Source of the DNA: Actinoplanes sp. L3-i22
Lineage (GTDB): Bacteria > Actinomycetota > Actinomycetes > Mycobacteriales > Micromonosporaceae
Assembly (NCBI RefSeq): GCF_019704555.1
Contig: NZ_AP024745.1
Span: 2,538,001 to 2,602,000 of the forward strand
Direction: 5' to 3'
Length of the DNA stretch: 64,000 bases
A model generated the notes under the pieces. The model did not search any database and was not told the origin of the DNA. It was given only the letters and a program-made list of their open reading frames with translations. A program made the position numbers and the translations under genes. Positions 49,527 to 58,016 of the stretch are shown in pieces. Position 1 is the first letter of the stretch. Each line of letters begins with the position of its first letter.

Positions 49527-50894
49527 GTGCAGACTCAACGTGACCACGTACATGCCCAGGTCTTCATGGTCGGGCGACTCAGCTCCGCCCTGGTCGAGGG
49601 CGACCCGACCGGCGCCGCGATCCCCGGCCGGCGGCTGCAGACCGGCCTGTCGATCGGCGTGCTGCTGGCCCTGCTGCTGGTCGGTGGCTTCGCCGTGTAC
49701 GGCTGGATCGTGCCCGGCGGCAGCAGCGCCTACCGCCAGGACGGCGTCATCCTGGTGGAGAAGGAGACCGGCGACCGCTACGTCTACGTCGACGGCGCCC
49801 TGCACCCCACCCCGGACATGGCCTCGGCCCTGCTGATCAAGGGGTCCGGAGCCCAGGTCAAGCTGATCTCCAAGGACTCGATCAAGAACGTGCCGCGGGG
49901 CTATCCGATGGGCGTGGCGGGCGCGCCGCCGCGACTGCCGGAACCGGGCGCGCTGGTCTCCGGCCCCTGGCTGGCCTGCCTGCCCGGCTCGGTGGTGCCC
50001 GGCTCGAAGACCGCGGGGCCGGGCCTGGACCTGATCCCCGGCGCGCCGGCCGCGCCGCTGCCGGCCGGCGGCTTCACCGTGGTGCGGGCCAGGAACAACG
50101 TTCCGTACGTGGTCACCGGGCAACTGCGGTTCCGGGTCGCCGACCCGGCGGTGCTGGTGGCCCTGGGCGCGGCGGCGATCGACCCGCCGCCGGCCCCGAA
50201 CGCGTGGCTCGGCACGCTCGGCGCCGGTCCCGACCTGGGCCCGGCGCCGATCCCCGGGGCGGGCGACCCCGGACCGGAGGTCGGCGGCAAGGAGTACCCG
50301 ATCGGTGCGCTCTTCCGGCAGCGCTCGGACTCCGGCACCGACCAGCTCTTCGTGCTGCGGCAGGACGGGCTCGCGCCGATGAGCCGCACCGAGTTCCTGT
50401 TCGCGGACGCGGCGAGCCCGGACGCCCCGGTCGAGCTGGATCCGGCCGCCGTCGTCGGGGCGGCCCGCTCGGCCGACCGGTCCCTGCTGGACCGGCTGCC
50501 CGACCTGGCCGCGCTGAAGCCGCAGGCGCTCGGCGGGCGGGCGCTGTGCGTACGCCAGCAGGCGGTTTCCGCCCAGATGGTCAGCACCGAAGTGGTCCTC
50601 GTCGATCCCGCCTGGTCCGGTGTGGACTCGGCCGGCCGGGCCACGGTGCTGACCCCGATCGGCTCGGGCATGGTCGTCACGCCGTGGCCGGCCACCACCG
50701 CGGCCGGCACCAAACCGCCGATCGTGTTCATCTCCGACCAGGGGTACGTCCACCAGGTCGCCGACGACGAGTCGGCCGGCGCGCTGCGCCTGGACGCGGC
50801 GCAGCCCGTCCCGTTCCCCTCCGCTTTGCTGGCGACGATGCCGCAGGGCCCCGTACTGAGTCGCAAGGCCGTCACCGGCCTGCCAAGGGGTTGA
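49527..50894 (+). CDS. eccB: EccB, T7SS membrane complex component
   Basis: A 455-residue protein. The N-terminus (QTQRDHVHAQVFMVGRLSSA then LVEGDPT) is the conserved EccB opening, followed by one transmembrane helix (about 38-62, TGLSIGVLLALLLVGGFAVY). The large extracytoplasmic domain starts AYRQDGVILVEKETGDRYVY. Two Cys (near residues 151 in WLACLPG and 341 in ALCVRQQ) match the family disulfide. The periplasmic-side repeats of EccB stabilise the ESX complex. GTG 49527 is six bases after the EccD stop. Confidence 0.94.
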   Translation: MQTQRDHVHAQVFMVGRLSSALVEGDPTGAAIPGRRLQTGLSIGVLLALLLVGGFAVYGWIVPGGSSAYRQDGVILVEKETGDRYVYVDGALHPTPDMASALLIKGSGAQVKLISKDSIKNVPRGYPMGVAGAPPRLPEPGALVSGPWLACLPGSVVPGSKTAGPGLDLIPGAPAAPLPAGGFTVVRARNNVPYVVTGQLRFRVADPAVLVALGAAAIDPPPAPNAWLGTLGAGPDLGPAPIPGAGDPGPEVGGKEYPIGALFRQRSDSGTDQLFVLRQDGLAPMSRTEFLFADAASPDAPVELDPAAVVGAARSADRSLLDRLPDLAALKPQALGGRALCVRQQAVSAQMVSTEVVLVDPAWSGVDSAGRATVLTPIGSGMVVTPWPATTAAGTKPPIVFISDQGYVHQVADDESAGALRLDAAQPVPFPSALLATMPQGPVLSRKAVTGLPRG

Positions 50895-50895
50895 C

Positions 50896-53586
50896 ATGGC
50901 ATCAGTGATCAAGAATCTGCTCCGCGGCACCGGCGGGGACGAGCCCGCCGGGGTGGTGCCGCACACCATCGGCAACGCCCTGGTGCTGCACGGCGAGGAC
51001 GGGGTCAGCCCGGAGGCCCAGTCGCTCGCGCTGTCGGTCGTCGCGGACACCGAGCACGACGTGGTCGTCCTCGACCTGGTCGAGGGCATGCCGATCGGCT
51101 CGTGGGAGACGATGGCCGGCGTCCTGTCCCGCCGCCGGCGCACGATCCGGCTGATCACCTGCGGGGAGAGCCACACCGCGGCGGCGATGGCCGGGCAGTG
51201 GTTGTCCGAGCGGCTGCGGCGTACGGTCATCGCGCCCACCGGCGAACTGGTCCGCAGCGCCGCCGGTGTCCTGTTCGCCGGCACCACCCCGGGCAGCGGC
51301 TGGGTGCGCTTCCGGCCGGGCCGCCCGCCGGTCTGGGACGCCAAGCGGTACCCGGCCCCGGTCTGGGACCGGGCCGCCACCGACACCCGGGCGTCCAGCT
51401 CGACCGCGGAGATCGAGCCGCTCCCGGGCGGCGTCTGGATCCACGACGTCCGCGACACCGGACGCGTCGGGGAGCACCGGCAGCGGCTGGTCGCCGAGCT
51501 GCCGTGCCAGCCCGACGTGATGACGGTCCTGCTCGGCTGCCCGGGCACCGCCCCGCTGGCGCTCGACGACGTGGTCCGCTTCTGGCGTGACCTGGACGAG
51601 GACACCCGGCAGCGGACCCGGTTCGTCCAGTACGGCCAGGTCCGGCTGCCCGAGGGCGAGGCGTTCGGTCAGGCGCTCGCCGACCTGCTGGGCGCGCCGG
51701 TCGTCTGCTACACCGGCGTCCCGGTCGGCACGCCGCGGAAGCACGAGATCCGGGTCGTCGGGGCGGACGGCGTGCCCGGCTGGCCGCCGTTCGCGCTCGA
51801 GCTCGGCTACACCCCTCGCTCGCACCCGAACTCCAAGCCGCGCCGCCCGGCGGTGCTCAGCCATCGGCCGCCGCTGGCCCGGAGCGAGGAGGTCGCCCCG
51901 CGGGTCTACTGGTACGCCCCGGACGCGGTGGTCGAGGTGGTCCAGTCCGGCCTCTGGGTGCGCCCGGTCGAGGAGCCGCCCAACGGCGACCGGATCCGGG
52001 CCGCGACGCTCGACATCCGCGGCAATACCCTGGTCTTCGACGACAGCGAGGGCGCCCGGACGGACCGCATGCGGGAACTGGCCAAGGACCTGGCCGACCG
52101 GCTCACGGCCGAGATGGGCCGGCGCGACGGGCTGTTCCCGGCCTCGGTGCTGGTGCCCGGCCAGGCGCCGGCCGGGCGGGCCGGGGCGGTGCTGCGGGCG
52201 ACCGAGCTTCCGCCGCCGCCGCTCGTGCTGGCGCTGGGGCCGTCCGAGCCGCCGGCCGCGCTCGAACCGCCGCCGGCGACGTTCTCGGTCGCCGCCGCGT
52301 TCGAAGCGCCGACCAGCCAGTTCCCGGTGATCGCGCCGCGGGGCACCGCCGCCGTCCCGGCGCCGGAGACGCCCGCGCCCCTGGACGAGGAGGTGACCAT
52401 CTGGCTGCGATCGGACCTGCTGGCGCCCGCTCCGGCCGCAGCCCCCGAACCGATCGTCCACCCCGAGCCCGTCGCGGTTCCCGAGCCGGTCCCGCCGCCC
52501 GACCCGGTCCCGCCGGCCGAGCCGATCGCTCCGCCGCCGCCGATCGCTCCGCCGCCGCCGATCGCGCCGCCCGAGCCGTTCGCCCCGGCCGACCTGATCC
52601 AGGTGGCCGGCCCGGTGCTGCCGGGTCCGCCGGCCGAGGTCCCCGCCCCGATCGAGGCCGTCGCCACCGAGGGGGGAACCGAGCCCGCGGACCCGCCGCC
52701 CACCCCCGTTCCGGCCGAGACCGCCGCGCCCGTGGAGATCGCCGCGACCACCGGCCTCCGGATCCAGCGGACCCCGCCCGCGGCCGCGGCCGCGGTCCTG
52801 CCCCGACGCGGCCTCGACGAGGAACGCACCTGGCTGCGCCGCTCCCTGAGCCGCGACTTCGACACCATGTCCAGCTCGGTCGCCCGGATCATGTCCGAGC
52901 ATCCGGGCCTGCAGGCCTCGGCCGACGTCCCGAAGGCGGACATCCTGGCCGACTCGGTCGCGGTCCGGCTCTACCTGTCCCGGCGCGGCGCCGGGGTCGA
53001 CGCCGGTCTGCGCGACGGCCGGAAGGGCGCGCACGTGCCGTTCGCCCGCTGCGCCGTCTCCGGCCTGTCCCGGCTGCCGTCGTTCCGCGGCACCACCGTG
53101 GTCCGGACCTCGCCGACCGGGCCGGAGTGGGAGTTCTACCGCAGCCGCGCGACGGTCACCGAGTGGGCGTTCCTCAACGTCCTCACCGGCCCGTGCCGGA
53201 CCCAGGACGGCGACACCGACGTGCTGGTGTGGTCGATGACCGCCCGTCGCACCACGCTGCTGGAGCCGGACGGCGACGACCGGGTCGAGGACCGGGTGCT
53301 GTTCCTGCCGGGCACCCATTTCAAGGTCCTCGAGCTGCACGAGCCGGCCGGTGGCGAGGCCGGCGCGATCCTGATGCGCGAGATCGGCGCCGAGGAGATC
53401 GGCGACGACGGCCGGGTGGCCGCCGGCCGGGTCTCGCTCGACGAGCTGGCCGTCAACGCGCTGCGCCGCAGCCGGGAGCGCTGGGCGTCGGCGGAGGCGC
53501 GGCAGCGGATCGGCCCGGGCTCGGCCGGTCGTTTCCTCGATCTGCCGGGCCTGATCCGGGACCACCGTGCCGAAGGAGAGAGCTGA
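50896..53586 (+). CDS. T7SS operon protein with Pro-rich linker and ART-like C-terminal domain
   Basis: An 896-residue soluble protein; one base separates it from EccB. Residues about 20-390 are an unassigned alpha/beta domain (DVVVLDLVEGMPIGSW; FVQYGQVRLPEGEAFGQALA; GDRIRAATLDIRGNTLVFDD). About 440-640 is Pro/Ala/Glu-rich and disordered, with PPPPIAP repeats. About 690-830 resembles an Arg-Ser-Glu ADP-ribosyltransferase fold: FRGTTVVRTSP, then ATVTEWAFLNV, then DVLVWSMTARRTTLLEP and RVLFLPGTHFKVLEL. The strand that normally carries ExE before VLF-PGT-F-V reads E798-D-R800, so the catalytic Glu appears to be replaced by Arg and the domain is probably inactive. It occupies the place where EccE or mycosin usually lies but resembles neither. 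Confidence 0.72.
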   Translation: MASVIKNLLRGTGGDEPAGVVPHTIGNALVLHGEDGVSPEAQSLALSVVADTEHDVVVLDLVEGMPIGSWETMAGVLSRRRRTIRLITCGESHTAAAMAGQWLSERLRRTVIAPTGELVRSAAGVLFAGTTPGSGWVRFRPGRPPVWDAKRYPAPVWDRAATDTRASSSTAEIEPLPGGVWIHDVRDTGRVGEHRQRLVAELPCQPDVMTVLLGCPGTAPLALDDVVRFWRDLDEDTRQRTRFVQYGQVRLPEGEAFGQALADLLGAPVVCYTGVPVGTPRKHEIRVVGADGVPGWPPFALELGYTPRSHPNSKPRRPAVLSHRPPLARSEEVAPRVYWYAPDAVVEVVQSGLWVRPVEEPPNGDRIRAATLDIRGNTLVFDDSEGARTDRMRELAKDLADRLTAEMGRRDGLFPASVLVPGQAPAGRAGAVLRATELPPPPLVLALGPSEPPAALEPPPATFSVAAAFEAPTSQFPVIAPRGTAAVPAPETPAPLDEEVTIWLRSDLLAPAPAAAPEPIVHPEPVAVPEPVPPPDPVPPAEPIAPPPPIAPPPPIAPPEPFAPADLIQVAGPVLPGPPAEVPAPIEAVATEGGTEPADPPPTPVPAETAAPVEIAATTGLRIQRTPPAAAAAVLPRRGLDEERTWLRRSLSRDFDTMSSSVARIMSEHPGLQASADVPKADILADSVAVRLYLSRRGAGVDAGLRDGRKGAHVPFARCAVSGLSRLPSFRGTTVVRTSPTGPEWEFYRSRATVTEWAFLNVLTGPCRTQDGDTDVLVWSMTARRTTLLEPDGDDRVEDRVLFLPGTHFKVLELHEPAGGEAGAILMREIGAEEIGDDGRVAAGRVSLDELAVNALRRSRERWASAEARQRIGPGSAGRFLDLPGLIRDHRAEGES

Positions 53587-56500
53587 TGAGCCCGCAGGTG
53601 CTCGAGGTCGGCGGTGGCCGTCCCGGCGCGTTCTCGACGATCGGCGCCGCGCTGGCCCGGGCCGAGGCGGGTGCGACGATCAGCATCCATCCGGGGCGGT
53701 ACGCCGAGAAGCTGGTGGTCGGCAACCGGATCACGCTGAGCGCGGCCGGCGGCCCGGTCGAGGTGCGCGTGGAGCAGGGCAGTGTCCTGGCCGTGCACGG
53801 GGAGGGCGCCCAGCTCCGTGGCATCGACCTGGCCAGCGCCGACCCGAAACTGGCCGCGGTCGACGTCTACTCCGGTGAGGCGGCGCTGGACGGCTGCCGG
53901 ATCTCCGGCGGGTCCTGGGTCACCCTGCTGTCCCGCCTGGACGGGTCGCTGGCGCTGCGCGGCTGCCACGTGACGAGCACCGCCGGGGCCGGCATCGTGG
54001 TCACCTCGCCCGGCCCGAGCACGATCGAGGACACCGTGGTCGCCGGGGTGCCCACCTCCGGCGTGGTCGTCACCGATCAGGGCGTGCTCACCCTGCGCCG
54101 GTGCACGGTCAGCGACGCCGGCGCCAACAGCCTCTGCGTGAACGGCTCCGGGCGGCTCACCGTCGAGCAGGCCGAGGTGACCGGGGCCGGCAAACCGGCG
54201 ATCGTGGTCGAGCAGCGCGGCTGGGCCCGGCTGTCCCGGCTGACCGTCACCGGCAGCGGCAACGTCGACCTGTTCCTGCGCGGCGGGATCGACGCGGTGC
54301 TCAGCGACTCGACCTTCACCGGCGCGGCCGTGCAGGCCGCGCACGTCACCGACGGCGCCGCGCCGCGCTTCGAGCGGTGCACGTTCGCGTCGGCCGGGCA
54401 CACCGCCGTGCACGTCAGCGGCGAGGCCCGCCCGGTGCTGGCCGACTGCGTGATCGCGGACAGCCCGGTGGGGCTGGCCGTGGACGGCGGGAGCACGGTC
54501 GCCGTCCAGCGGTTGCGCGCCACGGCGACCACCGGCCCGGGCCTGTCGGTCAGCGCCGGCGCCACCCTCGACGGCGCCGACCTGACGGTCGAATCCGGGA
54601 CGGCCGTCGCGCTCGAGGTGAGCGACGGCGGTCGCGGCACGATCAAGGACTCGCAATTCACCGGTACGGCGGAAGCCGGGCTCACCGTCGGTCCGGGCGC
54701 CCTACTGGCCCTGACCGCGACCCAGGTGCGCGGCACCGGCGTCCGGGTGACCGGCGGTGAACTGCGTCTCGACGACAGCGACCTGGCCACCGCACCCGGC
54801 GACGCCGTCGAGGCGGGCGCGGGCGCGGTGGTCACCGCCTCGCGCACCCGGATCCGCCGTCCCGGCCGCAACGGGGTCAGCCTGGCGCCCGGCAGCCGTG
54901 GCGTCTTCACCGAGTGCGAGGTGCTCGGCAGCGGCGCCGCCGGGTTCGACGTGGACACCACCGAGCCGGTGACGATCGACCGTTGCGCGGTGCGGGAGAG
55001 CCGGGGCGAGGACGTACGCCGCCGCGACGACGCCCGGGTGACCCTGACGGCGCTGGACACCGGCCGTCCCACGGCCCGTCCGGGCACGCCGGCGCCGGAC
55101 CCCGCCGAGCCGGCCGGGCCCGGCGCGCCCGAGCCCGCGGGCGCGGCCGACGGCCCGTTGCGCGAGTTGAACGCGCTGATCGGTCTGAAGGGCGTCAAGC
55201 AGGAGGTCACCGCGCTGATCAATCTGATCAAGGTGGCCCAGGCGCGGCTGGCGAAGGGCCTGCCGATGCCGCCGATGAGCCGGCACCTGGTCTTCGCCGG
55301 GCCGCCCGGCACCGGTAAGACCACGGTGGCCCGGCTCTACGGCTCGGTCCTGGCCGAGCTGGGCATCCTGTCGCAGGGCCACATGGTCGAGGCGGCCCGC
55401 GCCGACCTGGTCGGGCAGTACATCGGCTCGACCGCGATCAAGACCACCGAACTGGTCACCAAGGCGATCGGCGGGGTGCTGTTCATCGACGAGGCGTACA
55501 CCCTGTCGGCCGGGTCCGGCGGGTCCGGCCCGGACTTCGGGCAGGAGGCGATCGACGCGCTGATGAAGATGATGGAGGACCACCGCGACGAGCTGGTCGT
55601 CATCGTCGCCGGCTACTCCGAGCTGATGGAGAAGTTCCTCGCCTCCAACCCCGGTATGGCGTCCCGGTTCACCCGGACCGTCGAGTTCCCCAACTACTCG
55701 GTCGCCGAGCTGGTCACGATCACCTCGAACCTGTGCACCAAGCACTACTACGAGCTGACCGACGACGCCGTCGACGCGCTGACCGCCTACTTCACCCGGA
55801 TCCCGCGCAACGCCACGTTCGGCAACGGCCGGGTGGCCCGCAAGCTGTTCGAGGCGATGATCAACCATCAGGCCTCGCGGCTGGCCACCAGCCCGCCCGA
55901 GCGGGACAACGAGCTGAACCGGCTCACCGCCGCCGACGTGGCGCCCGAGCTGGAGCTGCTCGACGACCTGCCGGCCGCGTCCGCCGATCAGCCGGACGCG
56001 GCCCACAACCCGCGTGGCGCGATCACCGCGGCGCGCAGCTGGCGGCGGGTCGGCGAGCTGGTCGGCGCCGTCGAGTTGCGCGAATCCATCGGGGCCGCCC
56101 TGCTGCAGGCGTGCGAGCTGCGGAACCGGCGCCGCGCGTACGGGAAATCGGTAAATGTTCTGCTCGCCGGCGAAGCCGGCAGTGGCCGCGGCGAGTTCGC
56201 CCGGCTCTACGCCGCGGCCCTGTCCGAATTGGATCTGGTGCCGATCGGCCAGCTGGTGCGCGTCGCCACCGCCGGGCAGCTCGCCCCGCAGTGGCCCGGG
56301 CACGCACGCGGTCTGGCCCGCACCGCGCTGACCGATGCCGAGGGTGGCGTGCTGCTGGTCGACTACACCGAGGACGGCGGCGCCGGGCCGGAGGTGATCG
56401 AGCAGCTGGCCGGGCTGATGCGGCCGGCGCTGGGCAATCCGGTCGTCGTGCTGCTGGGGGAGGAGCCCGCCCTGCGGTCGTTGCGGGCCGCCGTGCCGGC

Positions 56501-56789
56501 CCTCGCCGAGGTCTTCGGGCAGCATTGGTCGGTGCCCGGCTACTCCCGCGACGAGCTGGCCGAGATCGTGGCGCGGCATCTGGTGCGGCGCGGCCACGAG
56601 GTGCCCGACGACGTCCGGGCGGCGCTGCTGGAGCTGACCGCCGCGCTGCCGGGGCAGACCGTGCGGGCCGCGCACCAGCTGTCGTCCACGATCACCCGGA
56701 CGGCCGCCTCCCGGACGCTGACCGTCGCCGACCTGACCGGGATCACCGGCCGCGGCGCCCTGACCGGCGGCCTCACGGCCGTCGGCTGA
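53586..56789 (+). CDS. EccA-like AAA+ ATPase fused to an N-terminal parallel beta-helix
   Basis: A 1,067-residue protein. Residues about 1-480 are a right-handed beta-helix of about 20 short turns (GATISIHPGRYAEKLVVGNR; RGIDLASADPKLAAVDVYSG; repeated xxGxxVxxGAxxTLxx pattern). After a Pro-rich hinge, about 525-790 is a CbbX/EccA-type AAA+ module: LIGLKGVKQEVTALINL, Walker A GPPGTGKT at 572-579, Walker B GGVLFIDEAYTL, and NPGMASRFTRTVEFPNYS as sensor region. A second AAA-like module (about 820-1060) has GEAGSGRGE in place of Walker A and should not hydrolyse ATP. EccA proteins are cytosolic chaperone ATPases acting on T7SS substrates. The first base of its ATG is the last base of the preceding stop. 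Confidence 0.88.
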   Translation: MSPQVLEVGGGRPGAFSTIGAALARAEAGATISIHPGRYAEKLVVGNRITLSAAGGPVEVRVEQGSVLAVHGEGAQLRGIDLASADPKLAAVDVYSGEAALDGCRISGGSWVTLLSRLDGSLALRGCHVTSTAGAGIVVTSPGPSTIEDTVVAGVPTSGVVVTDQGVLTLRRCTVSDAGANSLCVNGSGRLTVEQAEVTGAGKPAIVVEQRGWARLSRLTVTGSGNVDLFLRGGIDAVLSDSTFTGAAVQAAHVTDGAAPRFERCTFASAGHTAVHVSGEARPVLADCVIADSPVGLAVDGGSTVAVQRLRATATTGPGLSVSAGATLDGADLTVESGTAVALEVSDGGRGTIKDSQFTGTAEAGLTVGPGALLALTATQVRGTGVRVTGGELRLDDSDLATAPGDAVEAGAGAVVTASRTRIRRPGRNGVSLAPGSRGVFTECEVLGSGAAGFDVDTTEPVTIDRCAVRESRGEDVRRRDDARVTLTALDTGRPTARPGTPAPDPAEPAGPGAPEPAGAADGPLRELNALIGLKGVKQEVTALINLIKVAQARLAKGLPMPPMSRHLVFAGPPGTGKTTVARLYGSVLAELGILSQGHMVEAARADLVGQYIGSTAIKTTELVTKAIGGVLFIDEAYTLSAGSGGSGPDFGQEAIDALMKMMEDHRDELVVIVAGYSELMEKFLASNPGMASRFTRTVEFPNYSVAELVTITSNLCTKHYYELTDDAVDALTAYFTRIPRNATFGNGRVARKLFEAMINHQASRLATSPPERDNELNRLTAADVAPELELLDDLPAASADQPDAAHNPRGAITAARSWRRVGELVGAVELRESIGAALLQACELRNRRRAYGKSVNVLLAGEAGSGRGEFARLYAAALSELDLVPIGQLVRVATAGQLAPQWPGHARGLARTALTDAEGGVLLVDYTEDGGAGPEVIEQLAGLMRPALGNPVVVLLGEEPALRSLRAAVPALAEVFGQHWSVPGYSRDELAEIVARHLVRRGHEVPDDVRAALLELTAALPGQTVRAAHQLSSTITRTAASRTLTVADLTGITGRGALTGGLTAVG

Positions 56790-56802
56790 CCGGAGGAACC
56801 AG

Positions 56803-57102
56803 ATGCAACCGCACTTCACCGAGTTCGCCGAGCACGCCCGGCAGTTCGAGCAGCAGATGCGCGACGCGCAGGCCGAGTTGGAGCGGGCCGTCGTCACCGG
56901 CGGCTCGGCCGACGCGACGGTCACCGTGGTGGCGGACGGCCTGGGCCGGACCCGGGCCGTCCGGGTCGAGCCGGTGGTCTTCGAGCGGCGCGACGCGCCC
57001 GCCCTGGAAGCGGCGATCCTGCAGGCGATCCGGGCCGCCGCCGACAACGCGAGCCGCCTGGCCGGCGCCCGGATGGGCCCGATCGAGCTGCACCTGAGCT
57101 GA
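56803..57102 (+). CDS. YbaB/EbfC-family protein, last gene of the ESX operon
   Basis: A 99-residue protein. The N-terminal coiled coil FAEHARQFEQQMRDAQAELE leads into the YbaB strand pair (ATVTVVADGLGRTRAVRVEP) and a C-terminal helix (DAPALEAAILQAIRAAADNA). Size and fold match YbaB/EbfC, as does the protein at 39.3-39.7 kb that heads the divergent operon. It is 13 bases after the beta-helix-EccA gene with a good GGAGG site. One YbaB-like gene in each T7SS operon suggests a secretion-related role. DNA binding is the family's known activity but is unproven here. Confidence 0.82.
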   Translation: MQPHFTEFAEHARQFEQQMRDAQAELERAVVTGGSADATVTVVADGLGRTRAVRVEPVVFERRDAPALEAAILQAIRAAADNASRLAGARMGPIELHLS

Positions 57103-57103
57103 T

Positions 57104-57967
57104 TCAGAGGCTCTCGATCAGGAACCGGCGGATCAGCGGCACGGTCTCCTCCAGGGCGCTCTCCAGCAGGAAGTGCCCGCCGTCGAGCAGGTGGACCTCG
57201 GCGGTGGGCAGGTCCGCGGTGAACGCGAGGGCGCCGGCCGGCGCGAAGATCGGGTCGTCCCGCCCCCAGACCGCCAGCAGCGGCACCTGGTGCTCGCGGA
57301 AGTACCGGTGCACGGCCGGGTACAGCGGCGGGTTGGTGGCGTAGTCGCGCATCAGCTGCAGCTGGATCAGGTCGTTGCCGGGCCGGGACAGCAGCTCGTA
57401 GTCGTGCCACCAGGTGCTCGGGTCGACCAGCGACGCGTCGGCGACCCCGGTCAGGTACTGCTGCCGGGTGAACTCCAGGGTCAGCGCCGGCCGGACCGCG
57501 GCCTCGGTCTCGGCCGTCCGGGCGTCCCAGTAGTGCCGCAGCGGCTCGAAGAACGCCGGCCGGAAGCCCTCCTCGTACGCGTTGCCGTTCTGGCTGATCA
57601 CGGCGGTGACCGAGCCCGGGTCGGCCAGCGCCAGCCGCCAGCCGATCGGGGCGCCGAGGTCCTGCACGTACATCGCGTACCGGTCCACGCCGAGCTGCGC
57701 GAGCAGGCCGCGGGTCAGCGCGGCGAGCGAGTCGAAGGTGTAGTCGAACGCGGCGGCCGGCGGCGCGTCGGACTGCCCGAACCCCAGCAGGTCGGGGGCG
57801 ATCAGGTGCCAGCGGTCGGCCAGCGCCGGGATCAGGTTGCGGAACATGAACGAGCTCGCCGGGAACCCGTGCAGCAGGACCAGGGTGGGCGCGTCCGCCG
57901 GCCCGGCCTCTCGGTAGAACAGGCGGTGGCCCCCGACCTCGGCGTATTGATGATGAATGCGTGCCAT
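57104..57967 (-). CDS. Alpha/beta hydrolase, epoxide hydrolase/haloalkane dehalogenase type
   Basis: A 287-residue cytosolic enzyme. HGFPAS (residues 33-38) is the HGxP oxyanion motif, and VQDLGAPIG places an Asp nucleophile at residue 103, as in epoxide hydrolases and haloalkane dehalogenases. GRDDPIF gives the acid residue and DGGHFLLE the catalytic His. The cap region (about 130-210) contains WWHDYELLSRPGNDLIQLQL. The substrate could be an epoxide or a halo-organic compound. ATG 57967 opens on MARIHHQYAEVGGH. The gene lies 49 bases downstream of the large SARP gene on the same strand and may be transcribed with it; it converges on the ESX operon. Confidence 0.87.
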   Translation of the reverse strand: MARIHHQYAEVGGHRLFYREAGPADAPTLVLLHGFPASSFMFRNLIPALADRWHLIAPDLLGFGQSDAPPAAAFDYTFDSLAALTRGLLAQLGVDRYAMYVQDLGAPIGWRLALADPGSVTAVISQNGNAYEEGFRPAFFEPLRHYWDARTAETEAAVRPALTLEFTRQQYLTGVADASLVDPSTWWHDYELLSRPGNDLIQLQLMRDYATNPPLYPAVHRYFREHQVPLLAVWGRDDPIFAPAGALAFTADLPTAEVHLLDGGHFLLESALEETVPLIRRFLIESL

Positions 57968-58016
57968 GGCTGGCGACTGTAGGCAGCGGCACTGGACAAA
58001 CGGTGGATACGGACGG

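Noticed and set aside
50896..53586. Assigning the 896-residue protein as EccE from its position
   Set aside because: It lacks the two N-terminal membrane helices of EccE, and its domains differ.
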